This document shows positions 9,135 to 17,904 of a stretch of 64,000 nucleotides of DNA, piece by piece (within the stretch, counting starts at the first letter, position 1; every line of letters starts with the position of its first letter). The notes beneath the pieces are model-generated. The model saw nothing but the letters and a program-made list of their open reading frames with translations. It did no database searches and was not told the DNA's origin. The stretch is from NCBI GenBank assembly GCA_039808885.1, contig JBDHTX010000018.1, positions 20,637 to 84,636 of the forward strand, read 5' to 3'. The DNA is from Dongia_A sp039808885 (lineage in GTDB: Bacteria; Pseudomonadota; Alphaproteobacteria; Dongiales; Dongiaceae). The position numbers were made by a program, and so were the translations under genes.

Positions 9135-10106
9135 TTGACCGATAAGACGCCGGCCCAGCCCGTCGCGACGGAGACGCGGCGCCGCGACCGGCCGCTCCTG
9201 GGCATCCTCTGCATCAACGGCGCGGTGGCGGTCTTCGTCGTCATGGATGCGGTGATCAAGGCGGTGTCGGACACCATCCCGACCGGGGAGATCGTCTTTT
9301 TCCGCAACCTCTTCGCCTTCGTGCCCATCCTCGCCTTCATGCTGCGGAGCGGCGGGATCAGCCTGCGCACGCGCGACCCGCGCGGCCACCTGTTGCGCGG
9401 CGTGTTCGGGGTCGGCGCGATCTTCTGCTATTTCCTGAGCTACAAGTTGCTGCCGCTGTCGGAGGCGATCGCCCTCGGCCTGTCGATCCCGATCTTCCTC
9501 ACCTTGCTGTCGATCCCGTTGCTGGGGGAGCAGGTCGGCCCGCGCCGCTGGGCGGCCTGCATCGCCGGCTTCATCGGCGTGCTGGTGATGACCCGGCCCG
9601 ACACGCTGATCGGCGGAGGCGCCTGGCGGCCCGCCGTGCTGCTGCCGCTGGCGGGCGCCTTGTCCTATGCGCTGGCCATGATCTCCGTGCGCCGCCTCAC
9701 CGCCACGGAACAGAGCGGCACCATCGTCTTCTATTTCACCCTCTTCGCCACCTGCGCCGCCTTGGCGACGGCGCCGCTCGGCTGGGTCTCGCCGGACCTG
9801 GCTCCCTATTTCGGCTGGGTCTGGCCGGCGGCGGCGGATTGGCCCTATGCCGTCGCCATCGGCCTGCTCGGCGGCTGCGCGCAGATCCTGCTCACCCTCG
9901 CCTATAGGCATGCCGCCGCCTCGCTGGTGGCGCCCTTCGAATACATGGCGCTGATCTACGGCTTCCTGCTCGGCTTCGCCGTCTTCGGCGAGCGGCCGGA
10001 CCGCTATCTGGTGCTGGGCGGCGCCCTGGTGGTCGGCAGCGGGCTCTACATCCTGCGCCGCGAGACGCGCCGGCGGCCAAGCGAGGCCGGGCCGCCGCCC
10101 GCATGA
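9135..10106 (+). CDS. DMT-superfamily (EamA) transporter, tandem paralogue 1
   Basis: 323 residues with ten predicted membrane helices in two EamA repeats. Shared blocks with the next gene include FFRNLFAF, CYFLSYKLLPLS, ATEQSGTIVFYFTLFAT and a final YMALIYGFLLGF, so 9135-10106 and 10195-11172 arose by duplication. EamA proteins export metabolites or amino acids; the cargo is unknown. The start is probably TTG at 9135 because AGGAGA lies 7-8 bases upstream. Confidence 0.8.
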   Translation: MTDKTPAQPVATETRRRDRPLLGILCINGAVAVFVVMDAVIKAVSDTIPTGEIVFFRNLFAFVPILAFMLRSGGISLRTRDPRGHLLRGVFGVGAIFCYFLSYKLLPLSEAIALGLSIPIFLTLLSIPLLGEQVGPRRWAACIAGFIGVLVMTRPDTLIGGGAWRPAVLLPLAGALSYALAMISVRRLTATEQSGTIVFYFTLFATCAALATAPLGWVSPDLAPYFGWVWPAAADWPYAVAIGLLGGCAQILLTLAYRHAAASLVAPFEYMALIYGFLLGFAVFGERPDRYLVLGGALVVGSGLYILRRETRRRPSEAGPPPA

Positions 10107-10194
10107 CTGTCATGCGCCGGTCCGGGGTGGTGGCGGCCCTGCCACCCGTCTAGGATGCGGCCCACGCCTGTCCTTCTTTCACCGCGCGCCTCCC

Positions 10195-11172
10195 GTGACC
10201 GTCCTTCCAGCCACGCCCAGTTCTCCGTCCGGACGGCGCCACCAGGACCGCCCGGTCTTCGGCATCCTGCTGATCAATGCCGCGACGGTGATCTTCACCG
10301 CCATGGACGCGGTGATCAAAGGCGTCTCCGACGTGTTCCCGACCGGCGAGCTGGTCTTCTTCCGCAACCTCTTCGCCTTCGCGCCGATCCTCGTCTTCAT
10401 GATCACGCAGGGCGGCCTGACGCTGCGCACGCGGCATCTGGGCGGGCATCTGCTGCGCGGATTGTTCGGCGTCTCGGCGATGTATTGCTATTTCCTGTCC
10501 TACAAGCTGCTGCCGCTGTCCGACGCCATCGCCCTCGGCCTGTCGGGGCCGATCTTCCTCACCGTGCTGTCGATCCCCTTCCTCGGCGAGAAGGTCGGCA
10601 TCCGCCGCTGGTCGGCCTGCATCGTCGGCTTCGTCGGCGTGCTGATCATGACCCGACCCGGTGCGGGCGTGTGGGACATGGCGGCGCTGGTGCCGCTGCT
10701 GGCCGCGGTGTTCTATGCCCTCGCCATGATCTCGATCCGCAAGCTGACCGGCACCGAGCAGAGCGGCACCATCGTGTTCTACTTCACGCTCTTCGCCACC
10801 CTGGCCGGATTGTCGACGGCGCCCCTGGGCGGCGTCTGGCCGGAGCTTGCCTGGGTGTGGCCGGGCGATCTGAAATTCTGGGGCATCGTCGTGCTGATCG
10901 GGCTGATGGGCGGCTGCGGCCAGATCCTGATCACCATCGCCTTCCGCTGCGCGCCGGTCTCGGTGGTGGCGCCCTTCGACTACATGGCGCTGGTCTACGG
11001 CTTCATCCTCGGCTTCGTCTTTTTCCACGAGGTGCCGGACTATTACCTGATCGTCGGCGGCCTCGTCGTGGTGGCGAGCGGCATCTACATCGTGCACCGC
11101 GAAACCGTGGTCGCCCGCCAGCGCCACAAGGCGCAGCCCGAGCCGGCCCTGCCCCTGCCGCCGGAGGCGTGA
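10195..11172 (+). CDS. DMT-superfamily (EamA) transporter, tandem paralogue 2
   Basis: 325 residues with ten membrane helices, closely similar to the preceding transporter over the full length (for example FPTGELVFFRNLFAF, LLPLSDAIALGLSGP and GTEQSGTIVFYFTLFAT). The start is a GTG at 10195 and the gap to the previous gene is 88 bases. The C-terminal tail is Pro/Ala-rich. It likely exports a small metabolite; no substrate evidence is visible. Confidence 0.8.
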   Translation: MTVLPATPSSPSGRRHQDRPVFGILLINAATVIFTAMDAVIKGVSDVFPTGELVFFRNLFAFAPILVFMITQGGLTLRTRHLGGHLLRGLFGVSAMYCYFLSYKLLPLSDAIALGLSGPIFLTVLSIPFLGEKVGIRRWSACIVGFVGVLIMTRPGAGVWDMAALVPLLAAVFYALAMISIRKLTGTEQSGTIVFYFTLFATLAGLSTAPLGGVWPELAWVWPGDLKFWGIVVLIGLMGGCGQILITIAFRCAPVSVVAPFDYMALVYGFILGFVFFHEVPDYYLIVGGLVVVASGIYIVHRETVVARQRHKAQPEPALPLPPEA

Positions 11173-11175
11173 GCG

Positions 11176-12102
11176 ATGGCCGTCGCGAACACGCCCCGCG
11201 GCGACGGCACCGGCAAGCGCCTGCGCGCCCTCGGCATCCTGCTGGTGATGGGCCTGGCCTGGGGGCTGTCCTTCTCGCTGGCGCGGGTCGCGGCCGGCGG
11301 CGGCATGCATCCCTTCAGCATCACCTTCTGGGAGGCGCTCGGCGCCGGCACGACCCTGCTCATCATCTGCCTGCTGCGCCGGCGGCGGATTCCGCTCGGC
11401 CGCCAGCTGCTGCTGCTGTATGCGGCTTCCGCCGCCCTCGGCATGGTGGTGCCGAACGCGATCTTCTTCTATGCCGCCTCGCACGTGCCGGCGGGCATCC
11501 TCTCGATCTCGCTGGCGGTGGTTCCGCTGATCACCTTCGTCGTCTCGGCCGTTCTGCGCCTGGAGCGCCTCGCCTTCGGCCGCGTCCTCGGCGTCATCCT
11601 CGGCATCGTGGCGATCGTGCTGCTAGTCGGGCCGCAGGAAAGCCTGCCCGACCCGGCGCAGCTGCCCTGGGTGCTGCTCTGCGTGGGCGCGGCCGCCTGC
11701 TACGCCAGCTTCAACATCATGGTGTCGCTGTGGAAGCCGCGCGGGGCCGCGTCCTTCACCACCACCACGGCGCTGTTCGCCACCGCGGCGCTGCTGCTGG
11801 TGCCGGTGATGAGTGCCACCGGCAGCTTCGCGGCGCCCGCCTGGCCGTGGACCGCGGTCGAATGGTCGCTGCTCGGCCTCGGCCTGATCAACGCAATCGC
11901 CTTCACGCTCTTCGTCTACCTGATCGACACCGCCGGGCCGGTCTTCACCAGCCAGACCGCCAACCTGGTGACCCTGTTCGGCGTGCTCTGGGGCATCGTC
12001 ATTTTCGGCGAGCGCAACTCGGCCTGGGTGTGGCTGTCGCTCGCCACCATGATGCTGGCCATCGCCCTGGTCACGCCGCGCCGCGCGCAGGCGGTGGCGT
12101 AA
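11176..12102 (+). CDS. DMT-superfamily (EamA) transporter, divergent third copy
   Basis: 308 residues with ten hydrophobic helices and EamA features (GLAWGLSFSLARVA at the N-terminus, FVYLIDTAGPVFTSQTANL and GIVIFGERNSAWVW near the end). It starts 3 bases after the previous stop, so it is cotranscribed with the two paralogues, but its sequence is clearly different from theirs. It is probably another exporter with a different cargo. Confidence 0.8.
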   Translation: MAVANTPRGDGTGKRLRALGILLVMGLAWGLSFSLARVAAGGGMHPFSITFWEALGAGTTLLIICLLRRRRIPLGRQLLLLYAASAALGMVVPNAIFFYAASHVPAGILSISLAVVPLITFVVSAVLRLERLAFGRVLGVILGIVAIVLLVGPQESLPDPAQLPWVLLCVGAAACYASFNIMVSLWKPRGAASFTTTTALFATAALLLVPVMSATGSFAAPAWPWTAVEWSLLGLGLINAIAFTLFVYLIDTAGPVFTSQTANLVTLFGVLWGIVIFGERNSAWVWLSLATMMLAIALVTPRRAQAVA

Positions 12103-12178
12103 TCCCCAGCGATCACGCTTGACCACAGGTGCTTTCCCGCATGTTCTAGGCGGATGTTCACGCTGCAAGGGAGGGGCC

Positions 12179-12874
12179 ATGCCCCGCCGCCACACCGAAA
12201 GGCATCTGGTTTCGCGCATCGGCTGGCTGCGCGCCGCGGTGCTCGGCGCCAATGACGGCATCGTCTCCACCGCCAGCCTGATCGTTGGCGTGGCGGCGGC
12301 CTCGGCCACCAGCGCCGATGTACTGGTCGCCGGCACGGCGGGACTGGTCGCCGGCGCCATGTCGATGGCGGCGGGCGAATATGTCTCGGTCAGCTCGCAA
12401 TCCGACACCGAGCAGGCCGATCTCGCGCGCGAGCGGGCGGAACTGGCAAACCAGCCCGCCTTCGAGCGCGAGGAACTGACCCAGATCTACGTGAAGCGCG
12501 GCCTCACCCCCGACCTGGCGCGCCACGTGGCCGAACAGCTGATGGCGAAGGACGCGCTGGGCGCCCATGCCCAGGATGAGCTCGGCATTTCCGAGGTCAC
12601 CACCGCGCGGCCGATCCAGGCGGCGCTGACCTCGGCGGCCACCTTCTCAATCGGCGCAGCCCTGCCGCTGGCGATGGTGCTGGTGACGCCGCCGGCCTAT
12701 CTGGTGCCGGTGGTCTCGGTCGCCTCGCTGCTGTTCCTGGCGCTGCTCGGCGCCATCGGCGCCAGGGCCGGCGGCGCCATGGTGATCAAGGCGACCCTGC
12801 GCGTCACCTTCTGGGGCGCCCTGGCCATGGCGCTCACCGCCGGCATCGGCGCCCTGGTCGGCACGGCGGTGTAG
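12179..12874 (+). CDS. VIT1/CCC1 family protein (iron/manganese transporter-like)
   Basis: 231 residues of the VIT/CCC1 family. Seen are WLRAAVLGANDGIVSTASLIVGV, the acidic membrane segment GAMSMAAGEYVSVSSQSDTE, a cytoplasmic metal-binding-like stretch (ERAELANQPAFEREELTQIY) and three C-terminal helices. Family members move Fe(II) or Mn(II), usually out of the cytosol. The start at 12179 has AAGGGAGGGG upstream. It is transcribed with, or just after, the DMT genes. Confidence 0.85.
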   Translation: MPRRHTERHLVSRIGWLRAAVLGANDGIVSTASLIVGVAAASATSADVLVAGTAGLVAGAMSMAAGEYVSVSSQSDTEQADLARERAELANQPAFEREELTQIYVKRGLTPDLARHVAEQLMAKDALGAHAQDELGISEVTTARPIQAALTSAATFSIGAALPLAMVLVTPPAYLVPVVSVASLLFLALLGAIGARAGGAMVIKATLRVTFWGALAMALTAGIGALVGTAV

Positions 12875-12884
12875 CCGCCCGCCT

Positions 12885-13484
12885 TCAGGGCGTCGGCCCC
12901 GAATCCTTTTCCAGCGACCTGCGATGCGCCTCCAGGTCGCGGCGGAAGCCCTCGGCGTCGCCGTAATCCTCGAAGCCGGCATAGCGCGCATGGCTGCCGA
13001 TGGTGCGGCGCGCGTGCTTGATCGGGCACCAGTATTCCTCGGTCCGCGAGGCGATCTCGCGCACATAGGCGACGAGCCCGTTGGCATAGGAGCAATAGGC
13101 GCAGTTCAGCTTTTCCAGCGCGTTGAGATAGGCGAGGTGGTGGCGGTCGAAGACCAGGTAGTCGCCGCGCCGGACCCTGGCGATGCCGTAGACCGGAAAA
13201 CAGACCGCCTGGTAGAGCGTGACGAAGAGGTCGAGCAGCGCCAGCGGCACGATGACCGCGTAGATCACCGGCGCGGTCAGCACCACCAGCGGCCGCGCGC
13301 CCAGGATGTATTTCGCCAGGCCCACCTGCAGCTCGCGGTGCCGGCGCAGGATCTCCTGCTCGAAGACGACGCGGCCGCGCTCCAGCCCGAAGGCGAGCTT
13401 GGCGCGTTGCTTCGCCAGCTCGGCGTCGAGCTCGGCCTCCAGCGCCCTGATCCGGTCGACCAGTACGGCAATCTGCGGATTCAT
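12885..13484 (-). CDS. Conserved hypothetical membrane-associated protein with CxxC motif
   Basis: 199 residues. An N-terminal helical, probably coiled-coil part (residues 1-55) is followed by a hydrophobic segment (VVLTAPVIYAVIVPLALLDLF, about residues 67-88) and a soluble C-terminal part with two short Cys motifs, NCAYCSYANG and EEYWCPIKHA, that might bind metal. I recognise the pattern as a conserved unannotated protein but know no function. It is convergent with the VIT gene. An alternative ATG lies six codons upstream. Confidence 0.6.
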   Translation of the reverse strand: MNPQIAVLVDRIRALEAELDAELAKQRAKLAFGLERGRVVFEQEILRRHRELQVGLAKYILGARPLVVLTAPVIYAVIVPLALLDLFVTLYQAVCFPVYGIARVRRGDYLVFDRHHLAYLNALEKLNCAYCSYANGLVAYVREIASRTEEYWCPIKHARRTIGSHARYAGFEDYGDAEGFRRDLEAHRRSLEKDSGPTP

Positions 13485-13555
13485 CCCCGGCCCTCCCTGC
13501 ATCCCAATGCGGGACGCGGGGAGGTTAGCACAGGCCCGGCGCGGGACGGCGCGCC

Positions 13556-14056
13556 TTACTTCGGCGCGACGACGGTCATGTAGGCGGCCGTCGGCTTGTC
13601 CTGCGGGCCGAAGGGCCCCGGCACCTTGTGGCTCACAGGGGTGAGCGAGCGCAGATAGGCGACCAGCGCCGCCGCGTCGTCGGCGTTGATGTGGCCATAG
13701 GACATCCACGGCATCGCCGGGGCGAGCTGCCGGCCATCGGGCCGCACGCCGGTGGTGAAGGCGGCGATCACCGCGTCGTCGCTCCACGCGCCGAGACCGG
13801 TGTCCTTGTCCGGCGTCAGGTTGGGCGGATAGAACACGCCCAGGCCCGGCACCTCGAAGCCGATGTCGGAGCCGGAAAGCGGCGTCTCCAGATTCGGCTG
13901 CGGCGTGAAGGCGCCGGTGTTGTGGCAGCCGCCGCAATCCATGATATGCGCCAGATAGGCGCCGCGCTCGACTTGCGTCTCGGCCCGCGCAACGACAGTG
14001 AACGACAACAGCGCGGCCGCCGCTGCGGCGGCCGTGATGGCAGTGCGGAATGTCAT
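13556..14056 (-). CDS. Periplasmic c-type cytochrome
   Basis: 166 residues with an N-terminal Sec signal (hydrophobic AAAAAAALLSFTVVARA, cleavage after ARA). It has one heme-attachment motif, CGGCH (residues about 41-45), and a downstream Met-containing segment AMPWMSYGHI that could supply the sixth ligand. It resembles the cytochrome c subunits that accept electrons from periplasmic dehydrogenases, but no dehydrogenase gene is adjacent. Confidence 0.8.
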   Translation of the reverse strand: MTFRTAITAAAAAAALLSFTVVARAETQVERGAYLAHIMDCGGCHNTGAFTPQPNLETPLSGSDIGFEVPGLGVFYPPNLTPDKDTGLGAWSDDAVIAAFTTGVRPDGRQLAPAMPWMSYGHINADDAAALVAYLRSLTPVSHKVPGPFGPQDKPTAAYMTVVAPK

Positions 14057-14269
14057 GAAACCCTCTTTCCCAAGCAGAAGATGCGCTCTCGTGGCGCGCC
14101 TATGACCACGGCGCGGCGCATCGACGCAAGCGGCATCGATGGGGCCAGCGCGCCTTTGTGCGCGCCATCACAGGCTTGAAAACGCTGTCACGGCGAAGCG
14201 CCGGAAGTTGAATGACGAAGCGCCGGGAAGGCCGGCGTTTGATCAGACGGATCGCGCGGTCAGCGCGAT

Positions 14270-14333
14270 CGTCATCCCGGCCTTCCGCCGAATCACTTGC
14301 GCCCGATCACTTGCGCCCAATCACTTCCGACCC
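14270..14333. repeat. Solo half palindrome plus three tandem 14-15-bp copies of the gshB 3' end
   Basis: A half-repeat starting CGTCATCCCGG lies at about 14270. Next come three tandem units, AATCACTTGCGCCC, GATCACTTGCGCCC and AATCACTTCCGACCC, at 14291-14333. The unit nearest the gene contains the gshB stop codon, so the 3' end of gshB has been serially duplicated with its stop codon (TGA) preserved in each copy. Confidence 0.6.
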
Positions 14334-15268
14334 AGCCGCATCTCGATCGCGTCCCAGATGCGGTCCTCGAGCACCACCCGGTCGAAGCGGTTGATCTCCT
14401 GCAGGCCGGTGGGCGAGGTCACGTTGATCTCGGTCATGTAGTTGCCGATCACGTCGATGCCGACGAAGATCATGCCGCGCGCGCGCAGCGCCGGGCCGAT
14501 CGCCTGGCAGATCTCCTGGTCGCGCGCGGTCAGCCCGGCCTGCTCCGGCCGGCCGCCGACATGCATGTTGGAGCGCGCCTCGCCCGCCGCCGGCACGCGG
14601 TTGATGGCGCCGACCGCCTCGCCGTCGATCAGGATGATGCGCTTGTCGCCCTGGCGCACCTCGGGCAGGTAGCGCTGCACGATGATCGGCTCGCGGTAGA
14701 GCTGGGTGAAGAGCTCGAGCAGCGCGCCCAGGTTCTCGTCGCCGGGTGCGATGTGGAATACGCCGGCGCCGCCATTGCCGAACAGCGGCTTCACAATGAT
14801 GTCCTTGTGCTGCTCGCGGAAGGCCAGGATCTCCTGCCGGTCGGAGGTGATGACCGTCGGTGGCATCAGCTCGGGGAAATGGGTGACGAAGAGCTTCTCC
14901 GGCGCGTTGCGCACCGCGGCCGGGTCGTTCACCACCAGGGTCTTCGGGTGCACCGTCTCCAGGATATGGGTGGCGGTGATGTAGGACATGTCGAAGGGCG
15001 GGTCCTGGCGCATCAGGATCACGTCCATCGACGACAAGTCGATGACCTCCTCGGCGCCGAGGGTGAAATGGTCGCCCTTCACCCGGCGCAAGGTCATCGG
15101 CCGCGCCCGCGCCACCGCCGTGCCGTTGCGCAAGGAAAGCTGGCGCGGATGGTAGTGCCACAGCTTGTGCCCGCGCGCCTCGGCGGACAGGCCCATGACG
15201 AAGGAGGAGTCCCCCTCGATGTTGATGCTTTCGATCGGGTCCATCTGGATGGCGACGCGCAACGGCAT
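14321..15268 (-). CDS. gshB: Glutathione synthetase
   Basis: 315 residues, the usual length. GshB joins glycine to gamma-glutamylcysteine with ATP in the cytoplasm. Seen are the N-terminal domain opening VAIQMDPIESINIEGDSSF, the linker motif VILMRQDPPFDMSYI and ATP-grasp elements (VKPLFGNGGAGVF, RIILIDGEAVGAINRVPA) ending with the metal and glycine-site region IGNYMTEINVTSPTGL. It is a single gene here, followed by tandem repeats at its 3' end and preceded by a palindromic element. Confidence 0.95.
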   Translation of the reverse strand: MPLRVAIQMDPIESINIEGDSSFVMGLSAEARGHKLWHYHPRQLSLRNGTAVARARPMTLRRVKGDHFTLGAEEVIDLSSMDVILMRQDPPFDMSYITATHILETVHPKTLVVNDPAAVRNAPEKLFVTHFPELMPPTVITSDRQEILAFREQHKDIIVKPLFGNGGAGVFHIAPGDENLGALLELFTQLYREPIIVQRYLPEVRQGDKRIILIDGEAVGAINRVPAAGEARSNMHVGGRPEQAGLTARDQEICQAIGPALRARGMIFVGIDVIGNYMTEINVTSPTGLQEINRFDRVVLEDRIWDAIEMRLGRK

Positions 15269-15377
15269 GGGCAGGGGTCTTTCGGCTCAGGTCTGGCTCT
15301 CTCGGCCGCTATGTGGGCGCGGCCGGGCGGCGGCGTCAAGCGAACCGACACATCACTTCCCGGCAAACTGGGTCTGC

Positions 15378-15571
15378 TCCTTCCCCCCTTGCGGGGGAAG
15401 GGTGGGAAGGGGGGTGATGCAGCGCCAGGACTTTCTGCAACGGATGGCGGTCATGATCGCCTCCGGCGATGCGTGCCCGCAAGGCACGCGTCCCCTTCCG
15501 GCTCCAACTAGGCTCGCTCTGCTCGCCAAGTCTCCGCTGCCTTCCCCCGCGCCGTCGGCTTGGGGGCGAGG
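15378..15571 (+). repeat. About 200-bp palindrome-ended intergenic element (copy 2)
   Basis: This is the opposite-orientation homologue of 609-813. The left end is the CCTTCCCCC hairpin at about 15379-15401; the interior shares TGCAGCGCC, ATCGCCTCCGGCGATGCG and CTAGGCTCGCTC; the right arm begins CCTTCCCCC at 15540. It takes up most of the 307-base gap between gshB and dadA, where no gene or other signal is visible. Confidence 0.7.
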
Positions 15572-15575
15572 TCCT

Positions 15576-16796
15576 TCATTTTTCAAAGATTCGCGCCAGC
15601 CGTTTCGCCGCGCCGCAGGCGAGCGTCCAGCCCAGGCCGCCATGCCCGGCATTGAGATAGAGCCCCGGCCTGGCGCTGGCGCCGATCAGCGGGCGGCCGG
15701 AGGGGGTCATCGGCCGCTGGCCGGCCCAGATCGGCGTTGCGGCATCCCAGTCGGCGCCCTCGGGAAAGAGCTTGCGCACCAGCACCAGCAGCGAAGCGGC
15801 GCGGTCGGGCTTCACCGCCGGCGACCAGCCGTCGAGATCGGCGAAGGCGGCCGCGCGCAGCCGGTCACCCAGACGCGCGAAGACGATCTTCTCGCCGCGG
15901 TCGGTGAGGCTCACCTGCGGCGCCGCGTCGCGCGCCGGCGCGGTGATCGAATAGCCCTTCACCGGCTGGATCGGCAGGGCGAGGCCGATGGTGGCGGCCA
16001 GCCTGGGCGCGTCGATGCCGGCCGCCAGCACCACCGCGTCGGCCTGGCGCGTGCCGCCCATATGACCATTGGGGCTCAGATCGACGCCGCAGACCTTGCC
16101 GTCCTGCAGGTTCAGCCGCAGCACGCGCGTGCTGGTATGCAGCTCGACGCCGAGACGCGCCTCTGCATGTGCCAGCAGCGCGCGGGTGAACTTGCCGCAA
16201 TCGCCGCTTTCGTCCTCCGGCGCGTAGACGCCGCCGGCGAAGGGATTGCCATAGCCGGAAAGCGCCGGGTCGAGCGCCAGGCAGCGCGCGCGGTCCAGCA
16301 CCTCGATCTTGAAGCCATGCGCGCGCTTGATCTCGGCCAGCGCCCCGGCGCCGTCGAGCGCTTGGCTGTCGCGATAGAGGATGAGCTTGCCGCGCCGGCC
16401 GTGATCGAAATCGAGCGCCGCGTCCGACAGCAGCTCCGCCATCGCCGCGCGGCTCTCGCCGGCCAGAAGCAGCAGGTCCGAAAGCGTCGCGCGCTGCCGC
16501 CCGCCGAAGCAATGGCCGAGGAAGGAGGCGGTCCAGCCCAGCGCATCGGCGCTGAGGCGCGGGCGGATCCGGACCGCGCTGTCGAGGCCGAGCAGGATGG
16601 CCGGGAACTTGGCCCAGAGGTCGGGCCCGGCCAGCGGCTCGACATAGGCGTAGGAGAGCTGCCCGCCATTGCCGGCGGAAACGCCGTGGCCGCCTTCCGC
16701 CTCCTGCTCGATGAGCTCGACCGAATGCCCGGCCTTGGCCAGCCAATAGGCGGAGGTCGCCCCGATCACACCGCCGCCGATGATGAGAATGCGCAT
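15576..16796 (-). CDS. dadA: D-amino-acid dehydrogenase-like FAD oxidoreductase
   Basis: 406 residues of the DAO superfamily. The N-terminus has the FAD dinucleotide fold (ILIIGGGVIGATSAYWLAK) and an acidic strand end, ELIEQE. The NGGQLSYAYVEPLAGP block is characteristic of small-subunit D-amino-acid dehydrogenases (DadA). The C-terminal GHGGLGWTLACG segment contacts FAD. DadA oxidises D-alanine and other D-amino acids to 2-oxo acids and passes electrons to the respiratory chain. No alanine racemase gene is next to it, so a related amine substrate is possible. Confidence 0.8.
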   Translation of the reverse strand: MRILIIGGGVIGATSAYWLAKAGHSVELIEQEAEGGHGVSAGNGGQLSYAYVEPLAGPDLWAKFPAILLGLDSAVRIRPRLSADALGWTASFLGHCFGGRQRATLSDLLLLAGESRAAMAELLSDAALDFDHGRRGKLILYRDSQALDGAGALAEIKRAHGFKIEVLDRARCLALDPALSGYGNPFAGGVYAPEDESGDCGKFTRALLAHAEARLGVELHTSTRVLRLNLQDGKVCGVDLSPNGHMGGTRQADAVVLAAGIDAPRLAATIGLALPIQPVKGYSITAPARDAAPQVSLTDRGEKIVFARLGDRLRAAAFADLDGWSPAVKPDRAASLLVLVRKLFPEGADWDAATPIWAGQRPMTPSGRPLIGASARPGLYLNAGHGGLGWTLACGAAKRLARIFEK

Positions 16797-16877
16797 GCGC
16801 CCTTCTTAGCCGAGCTTTGGCGCCGGATGAAGCCGGGATAAGCTGCGCGCCTCAGGCGATCATCCGCGAGCGACATC

Positions 16878-17276
16878 ATGCACCCGCCCTCCCCCGTCCT
16901 GCGCGTCGGCCGGCCGACCGACGACCTCGACGCCCTGCTGCCCTTCTACGTCGACGGGCTCGGCTTCGAAGTGCTCTACCGCTTCGCCGGCCATGACGGC
17001 TTCGACGGCATGATGATCGGCCATGCGCGGCAGCCCTATCACCTGGAATTCTCGCGCCGCGCCGGCCACCGCGCCGGCCGCGCGCCGACCGAGGACAACG
17101 TGCTGGTCTTCTACCTGCCCGAGGCGGCGGATTACGCTGCGGCGCTGGCGCGGATGCGGGCGGCGGGCTTCGGCCCGGTGAAATCCTTCAACCCGTTCTG
17201 GGACGATGGCGGCACGACCTTCGCGGATCCCGACGGCTACCGCGTCGTGCTGTTCAGCCGCCCCTGGTCGCGCTGA
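16878..17276 (+). CDS. VOC (glyoxalase/bleomycin resistance) family protein
   Basis: 132 residues with a duplicated beta-alpha-beta-beta-beta vicinal-oxygen-chelate fold: LRVGRPTDDLDALLPFYVDGLGFEVL at the N-terminus, YHLEF carrying a probable metal ligand, and FADPDGYRVVLFSR at the C-terminus. Metal-dependent lyase, dioxygenase or binding roles are all known in this fold, so the reaction is open. It is divergent from dadA. Confidence 0.75.
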   Translation: MHPPSPVLRVGRPTDDLDALLPFYVDGLGFEVLYRFAGHDGFDGMMIGHARQPYHLEFSRRAGHRAGRAPTEDNVLVFYLPEAADYAAALARMRAAGFGPVKSFNPFWDDGGTTFADPDGYRVVLFSRPWSR

Positions 17277-17345
17277 AGAAAGATAGCGTTGAATGGGGAC
17301 CGCTCTGAACGAAGTATGATCGCCGCACGGATCGGGGAGACCGCC

Positions 17346-17783
17346 ATGCCAAGTGCCGAGGACATCGTCGCCGCCTGCAGGACCGAATGGCCGGCCCATA
17401 GCGGCGATTGCAGCGGCTTCGCCCGCGCCGTCGCCGCGCGGCTGAATGTGCCGCTCGCGGGCCTCGCCAACGAGATCGTCGACCACATCCGCGTCCATTG
17501 GCGCCAATTGCCCGATGGTGCTGCGGCGAAGGCGGCGGCCGAGAATGGCGAGCTGGTGATTGCCGGCTTGCGCGGCGACGAGCAGAGCAAGCCCGGCGCG
17601 CATGGCCATGTTGTCGTCGTCGTGCGCGGCGCGCTCGACGCGGCGAACAACCGCTACCCGCGCGCCTTCTGGGGCCGCCTGAATGGTACCGGCGAACAGG
17701 ACCAGACGCTGAACTTCGCCTGGAACCGGCAGGACCGCGACCGCATCACCTACGCCGCCGCGCCAGCGACGGGCGGCGGGTGA
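17346..17783 (+). CDS. Hypothetical protein, possible papain-like (CHAP/NlpC) fold
   Basis: 145 residues. The start at 17346 has GGGGAG six bases upstream. The layout of DCSGFARAVAARL (Cys at the start of a helix) and GAHGHVVVVVRG (His at the start of a strand) recalls Cys-His amidases such as NlpC/P60 or CHAP, but this is a weak structural analogy. No signal peptide is seen, so the protein is probably cytoplasmic. Confidence 0.5.
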   Translation: MPSAEDIVAACRTEWPAHSGDCSGFARAVAARLNVPLAGLANEIVDHIRVHWRQLPDGAAAKAAAENGELVIAGLRGDEQSKPGAHGHVVVVVRGALDAANNRYPRAFWGRLNGTGEQDQTLNFAWNRQDRDRITYAAAPATGGG

Positions 17784-17838
17784 CGTTCCCGCGCGCCGCG
17801 TCGTCGCGGCCTTCCCGCGCCGGCGCAACCACTCCATT

Positions 17839-17867
17839 CGTCATCCCGGGCTTGACCCGGGGTGACG
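17839..17867. repeat. Solo palindromic half-repeat
   Basis: A CGTCATCCCGGGCTTGA...CCCGGGGTGACG hairpin with CGTCA-type sequence at both ends, as if two outer arms of the GIY-YIG-associated repeat had fused. It is in the gap between two convergent genes. Confidence 0.6.
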
Positions 17868-17904
17868 ACCGGGAATGGAGACCGGCTGTACGCGCCGCGT
17901 CCGC

